A DNA stretch of 64,000 nt, taken from contig NZ_LZTA01000067.1 in the NCBI RefSeq assembly GCF_001665875.1, forward strand, positions 17,524 through 81,523, in the 5' to 3' direction. This DNA comes from Mycobacterium sp. 852002-40037_SCH5390672. GTDB taxonomy: Bacteria; Actinomycetota; Actinomycetes; Mycobacteriales; Mycobacteriaceae. The notes below the pieces were generated by a model. That model did no database searches and had not been told where the DNA came from. It saw only the letters and a program-made list of their open reading frames with translations. The translations under genes were made by a program, and so were the position numbers. Shown piece by piece: positions 19,334 through 27,631 of the stretch (positions are counted from its first letter, which is position 1; every line of letters starts with the position of its first letter).

Positions 19334-19690
19334 TCAGTCGGACACCCGATAGGTCCCGTGGCCCTCGATGATCGCGCCGTCCCGGAAGCCCAAGACCTCG
19401 TTGACCAGGTCGCCGTTCTGGTTGCGGTACGCGATGACGACCGTGTCGATGCCTTGGTAGACGCCTTCTACAGAGAACCGGAGATCTGGGATGCGTGCGA
19501 CGGCCTCGGTCCAGTACTGCCGCAACGCTGCCTTACCGCGGACGACGCCCCGCGTTTCCGGGAAGAGTTTGGCTGCTACCGGCGAGGTGAACACGACGTC
19601 GTCATGGAAGTCGGCGAGCACGGCTTCGACGTCGTGAGCGTTCCAGTTACGCACCCACCGTTCGCTGAACGCGGCCGCATCGACGTTCAT
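19334..19690 (-). CDS. NTF2-like / SnoaL-like domain protein
   Basis: 118-residue single-domain protein with the NTF2-like cone pattern: an N-terminal helix (FSERWVRNWNAHDVEAVLAD), FHDDVVFTSPVA, RGKAALRQYWTEAVARIPDLRF and a C-terminal beta strand set. Such proteins are small hydrolases, isomerases or binding proteins; the sequence does not decide which. Convergent with the Imm63-like gene; the ATG at 19690 lacks a clear ribosome site. Confidence 0.75.
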   Translation of the reverse strand: MNVDAAAFSERWVRNWNAHDVEAVLADFHDDVVFTSPVAAKLFPETRGVVRGKAALRQYWTEAVARIPDLRFSVEGVYQGIDTVVIAYRNQNGDLVNEVLGFRDGAIIEGHGTYRVSD

Positions 19691-19754
19691 GGTCGGAAAC
19701 TGTAGCGCCGGGGATTCAGCGGCTCAGCGATTTCCCACTGCACGCCGGCTCGGG

Positions 19755-20252
19755 TCATAGTTGGCGGCGAATGTCGGCGAGGTGGTGCTGCAGTTCGTGC
19801 GCGGTGTGTACCGCAACCCAGCGCAACGACCGCTCACTGGTCTCGGGGTAGTGATAGACAACGGTGCGATCCCAGTCATCGGCGCAGAGCCGAGCCAGCA
19901 CATTACTGAATAGCGTTGCGGCGTCGGTGAGTTGACGAGCGACCCCAACCGGGTCCTGCTCGTTGTAACCGTCGTGCTCGGCGCGCTCCTCGCGACCCAT
20001 GGAGGCGCAGTCGGCGCCATCTACCCGCCGCGCCGCGAGCACCCGCTCGCGCTGCACGAGTAGCACATCTCGCAGATGGCAGGCGTATTGCAGCGCAGAC
20101 CATACGTCGGGCCGTGAACGCCGCCGGACGTCGATGTCGTTATTACACAGAAGCGCACCAACTTCGGCTGCCTGGGCGCAGATGTCGTCGGCAGCGGTTG
20201 TTGCTCGCCGCAGGTCGTAGGTAAAACCGCATTCCGCGCAGTGGTCCGCCAC
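19755..20252 (-). CDS. DinB-like metal-dependent protein with N-terminal CxxC
   Basis: 165-residue four-helix DinB-type protein. The presumed metal triad is His59 (YACHLRD), His152 and His156 (AHELQHHLAD), matching the DinB/mycothiol-dependent enzyme pattern. Before the fold sits a short HCAECGFTYD segment with a CxxC pair, not part of the usual DinB core. DinB relatives act as thiol transferases or maleylpyruvate-isomerase-like enzymes; mycothiol is the likely thiol in this genus. GTG at 20252 is used because the CxxC segment follows at once. Confidence 0.75.
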   Translation of the reverse strand: MADHCAECGFTYDLRRATTAADDICAQAAEVGALLCNNDIDVRRRSRPDVWSALQYACHLRDVLLVQRERVLAARRVDGADCASMGREERAEHDGYNEQDPVGVARQLTDAATLFSNVLARLCADDWDRTVVYHYPETSERSLRWVAVHTAHELQHHLADIRRQL

Positions 20253-20712
20253 GGGACCATTGTTCCAGACCAGTTCCTCGGCATTCGCGCGAAGATGGCT
20301 AGCCGTCCGAGGCCGATACGGCAGCCTCGGAAGCTGTTGTGGCCGTTGGTGAATAGACGGATACGGCGGCGGTCACAGTGGACGCGACAGGCGGCAAATA
20401 GTCGGTCCTGAGCGGGAGGCCTTTTGGCGCGCCACGACGATGACACAACCCAGACCGAAATCGAACAGGTAGCAGGACAAGTCGATGGCGTACCCGTACC
20501 TCGTCGGGCAAGCTCAGACGACTCGAGGCCCGCCGGCAGCTACAGATGTGAAGTTTCTAGTGAATTGACCGCTGTCTACGCATTAGTACCCTTATGGGCA
20601 GCTTGGAAGGGGTTGGAAATGCGTGTCACCACGGGACGCCTGTGTTCTGTGCGGATGCATGCCGCACGTTCTGCGGGGTGACGCGTGCGGCTAGGTAGCC
20701 ATCGACGGTGCC
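20253..20712. other. 460-bp intergenic region without a supported gene
   Basis: Open frames here are short and do not resemble proteins. The right half (about 20560-20640) is lower in GC than its surroundings and holds a possible -35-like TTGACC at 20566, so the promoter for the gene at 20713 may lie here. No repeats, tRNA or IS ends were recognised. Confidence 0.4.
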
Positions 20713-22554
20713 ATGGGACTTCCTTACATAGATGAGAAGGCGCTGGTTGCTGAAGCTGGTGGCGACCCCTGGGCGATCAATGCAAGTCTGCAGGCTGGCA
20801 GCCCGCTGCAGATTTCCAATCTAGCGAGGGCTTTTCATCGCGCGGGCCGATGCACTGCGGAGTCCGACAATGCTTTCGAGCAAGCCCGCACCCGGTTCGA
20901 AGCTGCCTGGAATCACCAGGATGGCGGCCATCCGATCAACGACTCTGACGAAGTGCAGCGGGTGGTGAAATCGCTGGGGGCGCAGTCTTTACAGCTGCCG
21001 AAGATCGGTGCGGACCTGGAAAACATCGCCGCGGCGTTGGCCGACGCGCAAAAAGCCGGAGCAGCGCGGATCGCCACCTTGGATGCTCAGTTGAAGAGCA
21101 TCTCGGACTCGGTTGCCGACGCCGTCAACCTGTTGAACAACGACAAAAGTCTCACCGCGGCGGATAAGGACGCGGTGCATGCCTTCATCAACACTTGTGA
21201 GGACGACGCCCTTCGTGACACCAAGTCGGCGCTCGCCGCATTGCAGTCGATTCGCAACGGCTACTCCGATGGCCTTCAGAAATCGCTGAATAACCTCCAC
21301 GCCGAGGGATATGACGGTGCTCCCCTCCATGGCGCCGACGCTGACGGTGTCGCCCCGGCGTCACCAGCCCAACAGGCCGCATTGGCTGACATTCGCCAAG
21401 TCACCAATCAGGCCGTCGTGGACCAAATGGCGAAAGTGCGTGCCGCGCAGGACGCAATCAATAAAGCCATGGCCGACGTCTATACCCACGGCCCGGGCTC
21501 ACCGGAAGCCGAGGCCGCCAACGCCCGGCTGCCCAAGCTCAAGGCCGATCTTGCGCATGCCCTCGACGACCTGGGCAAGATTCCCGATTACAACAGCATT
21601 GACCCCGCGTCCGTGAGCGTCACCCCCGACGGGCATTTCATGTTCACCTACAACGTCAACGGGCAGTCCGTACAGGCTTTCGGTCAGCTGAAGAACGGCG
21701 CCGGTGAATTCTTCGACCAAGCCACCGGCACGTACTACACCTTCAACGGCGGCAGGTTGACCGGCCTGCGCACACCGGATCCCGGGCAGGTGGAAGCCAC
21801 CTCCGAACCGCTGTTTACCGCCATTACCCTGGCGGCCGGAGCGCCGGAACTCAAGGCGGGCGGCGCGGCGCTTGTACAAGGCGTGAAGATGCTCTTCAGC
21901 CGCGAAATGTTGGAGGGTCTGACAGCCGACAACGTGTTCCCTCGCGCACTGGCCGGGGCCGAGGAACACTTTCAAGTCGCCGAGCAGAACCTGAATTCTC
22001 ATGCCCCACTACCCGGAGAACCCGTCCCGGGTACCCACCCTCTTGAGCCACCCCTGGTCGAGCACACGCCACCGGCCGACGTACCCGTCGACCATGCGCC
22101 CGCAGGACCTCACGTAGCGCCGGTGCCCGACAGCCCGGTACCAGTCGTTGATCCAGCCCATCCGGAATTCCACCTGGACAACCCACTCAACTACATGCCA
22201 CCCGAGCTGCGAGTGCTTTCCGAACAACATCTGACCGGCAGTGGCGAAACCGTCCTGGGACCGTATCAAAACCCGTTGGGGGGCCCTTCGTACATCGACG
22301 TCGCTCAACAGCGGGGCGCAAGTTACTTCGACATCGGGGACGCATGGAATTCGTCCACACCTATTGAGCGACTCGCTGCCAACCAGCATGTCCTCGACAT
22401 TGCAATCGCAAATCGGGACACTATTAGACTGTCGACTTCTCTCGATAGGGTCTTAGACAATACGTATACGGCGGCCGAGCTCAGCTACCTGAAGGCGCAC
22501 GGGTACCAAGTAATCGACGGCTATACCCTAATACCCCCCAAGATCGGAGACTAG
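20713..22554 (+). CDS. Polymorphic-toxin-like protein, mycobacterial secreted type
   Basis: 613-residue protein in three parts. Residues 1-290 are mostly helical, beginning GLPYIDEKALVAEAGGDPWA; this N-terminus recurs, as I recall, in large mycobacterial proteins thought to be secretion-linked. Residues about 300-425 form a small beta-rich region (FMFTYNVNGQSVQAFGQLKN). A Pro/His/Val-rich linker (about 430-490) leads to a separate C-terminal module (about 490-613) with GSGETVLGPYQNP, RGASYFDIGDAW and AANQHVLDIAI, a pattern seen at the ends of RHS/polymorphic toxins. No signal peptide. A small AT-rich gene starts 1 nt after the stop, as immunity genes do. Enzymatic activity is unknown; residues that would kill are not identifiable by eye. 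Confidence 0.65.
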   Translation: MGLPYIDEKALVAEAGGDPWAINASLQAGSPLQISNLARAFHRAGRCTAESDNAFEQARTRFEAAWNHQDGGHPINDSDEVQRVVKSLGAQSLQLPKIGADLENIAAALADAQKAGAARIATLDAQLKSISDSVADAVNLLNNDKSLTAADKDAVHAFINTCEDDALRDTKSALAALQSIRNGYSDGLQKSLNNLHAEGYDGAPLHGADADGVAPASPAQQAALADIRQVTNQAVVDQMAKVRAAQDAINKAMADVYTHGPGSPEAEAANARLPKLKADLAHALDDLGKIPDYNSIDPASVSVTPDGHFMFTYNVNGQSVQAFGQLKNGAGEFFDQATGTYYTFNGGRLTGLRTPDPGQVEATSEPLFTAITLAAGAPELKAGGAALVQGVKMLFSREMLEGLTADNVFPRALAGAEEHFQVAEQNLNSHAPLPGEPVPGTHPLEPPLVEHTPPADVPVDHAPAGPHVAPVPDSPVPVVDPAHPEFHLDNPLNYMPPELRVLSEQHLTGSGETVLGPYQNPLGGPSYIDVAQQRGASYFDIGDAWNSSTPIERLAANQHVLDIAIANRDTIRLSTSLDRVLDNTYTAAELSYLKAHGYQVIDGYTLIPPKIGD

Positions 22555-22555
22555 T

Positions 22556-22987
22556 TTGAAAGCATTATTAGAATTCATCGTTCAGTACGTCAGCTTTCTT
22601 TACCTCGACCCCAGGTATAGAATCACAGATTCGTCTACCCGGGGCCTCGCGGATATCGACGCATCGATTTCATTTTCCAGCGAGCAGCTCAAATGGGATG
22701 TCGTTAACGACCGCGGTATCATCTACTTCACAGCAGTACCAGTATTCCAAGATGGCTCCGATTGGTTTGCGCTTTCACTCGTCCGTCAGTACTTGGACGG
22801 CGGCGACGACGCGGTCGGGGACCTAGCCGTAGACCAGGCCAATTGGCTGTCGACGAACCTGAACCGTGTCGAGCGGCTATTCGCGGACAAGCCGACTGTA
22901 GCGCGCGTTTGCGACGAGCTGGCGACATTACGCCGCTCGAATTCATCAAAAAGGTGGGGATGGCCGAAACCAGACGAAGTCAGCTAG
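22556..22987 (+). CDS. Candidate cognate immunity protein
   Basis: 143-residue soluble protein starting at TTG 22556, one base after the stop of the toxin-like gene, with CGGAGA (22544-22549) as ribosome site. No ATG or GTG is available near the N-terminus. It starts with a helix (LLEFIVQYVSFLYLD), has a beta-rich centre (WDVVNDRGIIYFTAVPV) and a helical end. Such one-domain genes directly behind toxin C-terminal domains usually encode the antidote. Base composition is clearly more AT-rich than the flanking core genes, pointing to recent transfer. No family was recognised. Confidence 0.6.
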   Translation: MKALLEFIVQYVSFLYLDPRYRITDSSTRGLADIDASISFSSEQLKWDVVNDRGIIYFTAVPVFQDGSDWFALSLVRQYLDGGDDAVGDLAVDQANWLSTNLNRVERLFADKPTVARVCDELATLRRSNSSKRWGWPKPDEVS

Positions 22988-23443
22988 CTGCACCCCAGCT
23001 ACCAATTTTATCAGGAACTGTTGGCAAGAATAGCTAATGGCGCAGTTGAAGTGCATGTCAGCACGCTGGTATGAGCGCGGATCCGGGATGGGTGGCGGCA
23101 AAACGCGCATCTCTACCAATGCATGATTGCGAACCGTATTTGTTCGAACGATTAACCTGCCGACCTGCCATCATCGTGACTTGTGGATGGTCGACACCGT
23201 CGATGACCGGGCACAGAGCCACCTGTGACGCGGACCTTTCTAGCTTCGAGCTAGCTGAAAACTACTGATTTGGACTTGGGCCGACAGTGCTGGAGGCATC
23301 ATCGGGCGCAGCCCCCAGGCCCGGTGTAGGCGCTGGGTCATAACAGGCGTTGAGGGGATTCCGATAACTGAAGGCGTTCGCGGTACTACGCAGCGGCGGT
23401 TTTCGGTACTCAACGGGCCAGGTACGCTTCCTTAGCCTTCCTT
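22988..23443. other. 456-bp region without a supported gene
   Basis: This stretch follows the AT-rich immunity candidate. The short frame at 23071-23268 has no recognisable protein features or ribosome site. It could be decayed tail of the acquired segment. No inverted repeats, tRNA or IS ends were recognised. Confidence 0.4.
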
Positions 23444-23773
23444 CTACGAGCGCACCCACTGCGAAATCTCCGGAGTGACCGGGTCGGTGATGTCGTCGAA
23501 TTCGGGATGCTTCTTGAGCACCGTGCCGATCATCGAGCACACCGGAACTATGCGCTTGCCCTCGTCGCGCGCCTCGTTGAGCGCCTCCTCGACCAGGATT
23601 GTCGCCAGCCCACGTCCGCCATACGCCGGATCGATTTCAGTGTGGTAGAAGACGCGCTGGTCGCCGCGGTCGGCGAAATCGGCGAGCCCCACCGTCTTGC
23701 CCTCGACGGCAATCGTGTACTTCCCGTCCTGGAGGCTGACCGTGGCTTCGGCGCCGGTCTTATCGGTTGTCAT
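23444..23773 (-). CDS. YjdJ-type GCN5-related N-acetyltransferase
   Basis: 109-residue short GNAT of the YjdJ/GtNAT group. The acetyl-CoA site is visible in YHTEIDPAYGGRGLATILVE (about 43-62), with strand ADFADRGDQRVFYHTE before it and a conserved Cys in VPVCSMIGTVLKKHPEF. Substrates of this group are unknown. ATG 23773 follows GGGAAGCAC and overlaps the pirin stop by 4 nt, so the two genes are translationally coupled. Confidence 0.85.
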   Translation of the reverse strand: MTTDKTGAEATVSLQDGKYTIAVEGKTVGLADFADRGDQRVFYHTEIDPAYGGRGLATILVEEALNEARDEGKRIVPVCSMIGTVLKKHPEFDDITDPVTPEISQWVRS

Positions 23774-24750
23774 GTGCTTCCCTTTCTTTGCGGTGTAGGT
23801 CGGGGCCGCAGCCGAGCGGTCGGCAGCGGCGGGGCGGGCAGCCGGGTGAGTTTCCCCCGGTATCCCTGAACGGCGCCGAATCGGTCGTCGGCGTCTTCCC
23901 ACAGTCGGCGATAGGTGACGATGTCCTGGTGGCTTCGTCCGACGAAGTTCCACCACATCACCAACTCTTCGGTGAACGGCGTGCCGCCGAGCAGCAGCAA
24001 CCGGGCAGGTCCGTCTCCCGCGTTGTCCACGTGCAACCGGGTCTGACCGGGGCCTCGGTATGCCAACTCAGCGATCGTGAGGGCGGTCCCATCCACGCGC
24101 ACTGTCCCGGCGTCACAAAGCACCCCGTGTTCGAACGTTGGGTCGACGTCGATGTCCAGCGCGGCCCCAGCGTCGAGGTCGATCTGGGCACCCAGCAACG
24201 GCGTGAATGTCGGCACCGGTGACCTGCTTCCGGCCAGCTCGCCGAGAAAGACCCGCACTTCCGCGCCCCGCAATGCCAAGGGGGTGGGCGTGTAATAGGC
24301 GAAGTCTCTACCGGTGTCGCGATGGGATGCGGGCAGCGCGACCCAGAGCTGGACACCGTGCAACAGGGCGGAGTCAACCGACACTTCCGAATGGCAGATG
24401 CCAGCCCCCGCGGTCATCAGATTCAGCTCGCCGGGCCGAACGGCCGCGTGCACGCCGGCGCTGTCGCGGTGCTCCACTTCCCCACTGAACAACCAGCTGA
24501 CGGTTTGTAGTCCCGTATGGGGGTGCGGTGGGACGTCCATCCTCGCGGCAACCGGGCCGTAATGATCGATGAAACACCACGCCCCGATGAGCGAGCGTTG
24601 TCGTTGCGGCAGCGTACGTTGAACCCGGATCGCCCTGGGGCCGCCCAACGGAACTTCTCGTGGATACAGCACCTCCACCATCGTCGCGGTGTCTAGGTGT
24701 TGTGAAGCAGCGCAAGCGACTTCGGCCGGCGCAGCTTCAAGGTTGCTCAT
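23770..24750 (-). CDS. Pirin-family bicupin protein
   Basis: 326-residue pirin-like protein made of two cupin barrels. The N-terminal barrel has the metal-binding set PPHPHTG and GICHSE with the distal Glu/His typical of pirins; some pirins have quercetinase activity or act as redox-sensitive regulators. The C-terminal barrel (about 165-285) is more divergent. ATG 24750 follows GGAAGGTGAAAG. It leads a two-gene operon with the acetyltransferase. Confidence 0.88.
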   Translation of the reverse strand: MSNLEAAPAEVACAASQHLDTATMVEVLYPREVPLGGPRAIRVQRTLPQRQRSLIGAWCFIDHYGPVAARMDVPPHPHTGLQTVSWLFSGEVEHRDSAGVHAAVRPGELNLMTAGAGICHSEVSVDSALLHGVQLWVALPASHRDTGRDFAYYTPTPLALRGAEVRVFLGELAGSRSPVPTFTPLLGAQIDLDAGAALDIDVDPTFEHGVLCDAGTVRVDGTALTIAELAYRGPGQTRLHVDNAGDGPARLLLLGGTPFTEELVMWWNFVGRSHQDIVTYRRLWEDADDRFGAVQGYRGKLTRLPAPPLPTARLRPRPTPQRKGST

Positions 24751-24809
24751 CTTTCACCTTCCGTCGCGCCCGATAACAGCGGGTCATCCGCGACCGTACC
24801 CCCGCCTGC

Positions 24810-26192
24810 TTACTTGCGCGGGGGCCGCAGCACTTTCATGGCCAGCCGCATGACGGGCTCGGGCACGCGGTCTTGCATCGACAGGGCGGTGTCGGCGGCC
24901 CGCGATCGCAGCGGGGTGCCTCGCCCGAAGACCCGGTTCAGCGGTCCCCCGGACGGCTCGAGCACCACATGCAGCGGCGGGGTCCCGACAGCGGCACCCA
25001 GCGCGTTCGAGATGACCATCCGCTGGATCTCGCTGGTTCCCTCAAAGATGGTGTACAGCTTGGCATCCCGATACCATTTCTCAACCGGATGATCGGTGAT
25101 GTAACCCCAGCCGCCCATGGTTTGGATCGCGCGTTCGGTGGCCTTCACCGCGACTTCGCTGGCAGCCATCTTCGACATCGAACCTTCCCCCCGTTCGAAG
25201 GGAACATTGTTGGCCGCCATCCACGACGCACGCCAGGTGAGTAGCCGGGCGGCGTCGATCTGCGTGGCCAGTTCCGCCAGCGGAAATGCGATGCCCTGGT
25301 TGTCGATGATGGGTCCGCCGAAGGCCTCGCGCTCGGTCGCGTACGCGGTGGCATATTCGAGCGCCGCGCGTGCGATTCCGATGGCCTGCGCGGCGACCAT
25401 GGGCCGGGTCTGCTCGAAGGTGCCCAATGTCGCTGAGCCGGAGCGCCTTCCACCCGCCACGACTTCCCTGGCTTTGGCGAGTTTGTGTTCGAGTTTTTCT
25501 TGTCCGCCAAGCAAATTGGCTGCCGGAACGCGCACACCTTCGAAGAGCAACTCGGCAGTATGAGAAGCCCGGCAACCCAGCTTGTCGAGCTTCCGCACCA
25601 GCTTCAGGCCGGGTGTGCCGCCCGGCACCACGAACAGTGCCTGACCGCGATGGCCAAGTTCCTCGTCGACCACCGCGTTGACCACATGCACGTTGGCGAT
25701 GCCGCCATTGCCGATCCACATCTTGTGGCCGTCGATGATCCAGTCGTCACCGTCGCGTCGCGCGTGGGTACGCAGATTGCGCACATCGCTGCCGCCTTCG
25801 GGCTCGGAGATGGCCAGGGCGGCAAGCTTGAGATCTCCTGGCGTGCCGAAACATTCGGGCGCCCACTCCAGCATCTGCTCCGGTGAGGCGGCCTGGCCGA
25901 TCGCTGACAGTGCCAGCGCCGGCATGACGATGGCCAAGCCGATCCCGGCGCAGCCCCAGAACAGCTCCTCCATGAACATCGGTAGGGAAATGCCGGTCGG
26001 ATCACCGATCAAATCGCGGTAAAACAGCGGGCTGTAAAAACCGTGCTTGGCCGCCTCCTCCAGCACGGCCCAGGGAAACTCCTGTCGCTGGTCGTAGTCG
26101 AGCGCTACTGGGCGTATTACGGATTCGGCGAACTCGTGCGTGCGCCGTGCGAGATCGTGCTGTGCTGCTGTCGGGGTCAGGTCGAACGTCAT
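24810..26192 (-). CDS. Acyl-CoA dehydrogenase
   Basis: 460-residue FAD-dependent acyl-CoA dehydrogenase. N-terminal helical domain (1-125), beta domain with LAALAISEPEGGSDV and IDGHKMWIGNGG, and the C-terminal domain with YRDAKLYTIFEGTSEIQR holding the likely catalytic Glu. A C-terminal extension of about 60 residues follows, ending in KVLRPPRK. Many fadE paralogues exist in mycobacteria and the chain length or substrate cannot be told. Monocistronic as seen, between the pirin operon and whiB5. Confidence 0.92.
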   Translation of the reverse strand: MTFDLTPTAAQHDLARRTHEFAESVIRPVALDYDQRQEFPWAVLEEAAKHGFYSPLFYRDLIGDPTGISLPMFMEELFWGCAGIGLAIVMPALALSAIGQAASPEQMLEWAPECFGTPGDLKLAALAISEPEGGSDVRNLRTHARRDGDDWIIDGHKMWIGNGGIANVHVVNAVVDEELGHRGQALFVVPGGTPGLKLVRKLDKLGCRASHTAELLFEGVRVPAANLLGGQEKLEHKLAKAREVVAGGRRSGSATLGTFEQTRPMVAAQAIGIARAALEYATAYATEREAFGGPIIDNQGIAFPLAELATQIDAARLLTWRASWMAANNVPFERGEGSMSKMAASEVAVKATERAIQTMGGWGYITDHPVEKWYRDAKLYTIFEGTSEIQRMVISNALGAAVGTPPLHVVLEPSGGPLNRVFGRGTPLRSRAADTALSMQDRVPEPVMRLAMKVLRPPRK

Positions 26193-26285
26193 AGGTGCGC
26201 CTCTGGGTCGACAGACTGCTCTTGCCGACCCCGACTACCCCGTTGCCCCGCTCAGCAAACTGCCGCCACGGATTTCGGCGAAATG

Positions 26286-26702
26286 TCAGGCAGCGGAACG
26301 GGGTTTGACTTGCGCCAGCGGCAGGTGCAGCACGACTGCGGCCACCGCGACCGCCTCGTGTTCGTGGCGCGCCAGCAGCGCCGCGTTCTCGGGCAGCTGT
26401 CGGGCATTGATCTCGCCGGAGGCGATACGTCGCAGGACGTCGTGGGCGTGAGCGAGCTGGTCACGCTTGCGATATTGGCCGCCCGGCAGCTTCACGCCGG
26501 CCCACACCCCGTACTCCTCGCGGTGCGCGATCGCATGGGCGGCGCAGCGGCGCTGTTGGGCCAGCGGGCAGCGGCGCAGGCACTGGATCCGCGCCTCGGT
26601 GGCCGACCGCTCGTATGCGCGCGCCTTCGCGGCGCCGTCACCACCGTCGTCGTCGGGGTAGCCGAACCAAAGTTCCGGATTGGCTGCACAGGGGTGTCCC
26701 AT
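26286..26702 (-). CDS. whiB5: WhiB-family iron-sulfur regulator WhiB5
   Basis: 138-residue WhiB protein. Cys5, Cys41, Cys45 and Cys53 can hold a [4Fe-4S] cluster, with the spacing CX3CX7C instead of the usual CX2CX5C, which I associate with WhiB5. The turn EYGVWAGVKLPGG and the following basic segment form the DNA/sigma-factor interface. Start ATG 26702 follows CAAGGAGACCG. WhiB5 has been linked in M. tuberculosis to virulence and to type VII secretion genes. It is divergent from the XRE regulator, and the gap between them has repeated GAARCGT motifs. Confidence 0.92.
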   Translation of the reverse strand: MGHPCAANPELWFGYPDDDGGDGAAKARAYERSATEARIQCLRRCPLAQQRRCAAHAIAHREEYGVWAGVKLPGGQYRKRDQLAHAHDVLRRIASGEINARQLPENAALLARHEHEAVAVAAVVLHLPLAQVKPRSAA

Positions 26703-26723
26703 GTCGGTCTCCTTGTCGAGCGT

Positions 26724-26790
26724 GAAACGTAGATAGAAGCGTATACAGACAGAGGCCGGCGGCGCAAGAGAAACGTGACAGAAACGTATA
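26724..26790. promoter_or_regulatory. Two pairs of GAARCGT repeats between whiB5 and the XRE gene
   Basis: Four direct copies on the plus strand: GAAACGTAGA (26724), GAAGCGTATA (26736), GAAACGTGAC (26770) and GAAACGTATA (26781). Within each pair the copies start 12 and 11 bp apart, close to one helical turn. A -10-like TAATAT at 26817-26822 suits a promoter for the gene at 26846. The repeats probably bind a dimeric regulator, perhaps the XRE protein itself; this is inference. Confidence 0.5.
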
Positions 26791-26845
26791 TATCGATATC
26801 GCCCACCGCGGCTGTGTAATATCCGGCCCATGGCCGGAGCGTGCG

Positions 26846-27631
26846 GTGACCCGTGAATCGGCCGGTGCGGCTATCCGCGCGCTGCGCGAATCACGCGATT
26901 GGTCACTAGCCGACCTCGCCGCCGCGACCGGGGTCAGCATCATGGGACTGAGCTTTCTCGAACGTGGTGCCCGCAAACCTCACAAAAGCACAGTTCAGAA
27001 GATTGAAAACGGCCTTGGTCTGCCGCCGGGCACCTATTCGCGGCTGTTGGTGGCCGCCGATCCGGACGCCGAGCTGGCGCGTCTGATGGCTGCGCAGCCG
27101 CCGGCCCCCCTGCCCGCGCGGCGCACCGGACCGGTGGTGGTTGACCGTCATAGCGACACAGAAGTGCTGGAAGGCTATGCCGAAGCGCAGCTCGATGCCC
27201 TCAAATCCGTCATCGATCGATTGCCCGCGACAACATCAAACGAATATGAGACGTATATTCTGTCTGTGATCGCGCAGTGCGTGAAGGCCGAGATGCTCGC
27301 CGCCAGCTCCTGGCGGGTGGCGGTGAACGCCGGCGCCGACTCCACCGACCGGCTGATGGAGCATCTGCAGGCCTTGGAGGCGACGCGCACGGCATTGTTG
27401 AAGCGGATGCCGAGCAGCCTGAGCGCACGCTTCGACCGGGCATGTGCGCAGTCGTCGCTGCCAGAGTCCATCATCTCCGCATTGATCGGCGTCGATGTCG
27501 AGGAGATGTGGGACATCCGCAATCGCGGCGCCATCGCCCCGGGTGCGCTCCCCCGTGTGCGTGCCTTCACCGCTGCCGTCGAGTCCAGCCAAGAAGGGGC
27601 AAGCCAACACGACGACGAGGGGGCATCGTGA
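26846..27631 (+). CDS. XRE-type transcriptional regulator (Rv0023-like)
   Basis: 261-residue regulator with an N-terminal XRE helix-turn-helix (about 8-62: AAIRALRESRDWSLADLAAA, then SIMGLSFLERGARKPHKSTV) and a long helical C-terminal region without a recognised domain. GTG 26846 was chosen as the start directly ahead of TRESAGAAIRA. It heads the plus-strand locus running to 33470; its stop overlaps the NlpC/P60 start by 4 nt. A fifth GAnACGTATA copy lies inside the gene at 27248. Likely autoregulator of the locus. Confidence 0.88.
   Translation: MTRESAGAAIRALRESRDWSLADLAAATGVSIMGLSFLERGARKPHKSTVQKIENGLGLPPGTYSRLLVAADPDAELARLMAAQPPAPLPARRTGPVVVDRHSDTEVLEGYAEAQLDALKSVIDRLPATTSNEYETYILSVIAQCVKAEMLAASSWRVAVNAGADSTDRLMEHLQALEATRTALLKRMPSSLSARFDRACAQSSLPESIISALIGVDVEEMWDIRNRGAIAPGALPRVRAFTAAVESSQEGASQHDDEGAS

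Noticed and set aside
20424..20681. 85-residue plus-strand frame before the toxin-like gene
   Set aside because: Composition varies along it and it resembles no protein; more likely promoter region.
23071..23268. 65-residue plus-strand frame
   Set aside because: No ribosome site, no recognisable protein and poor codon pattern.
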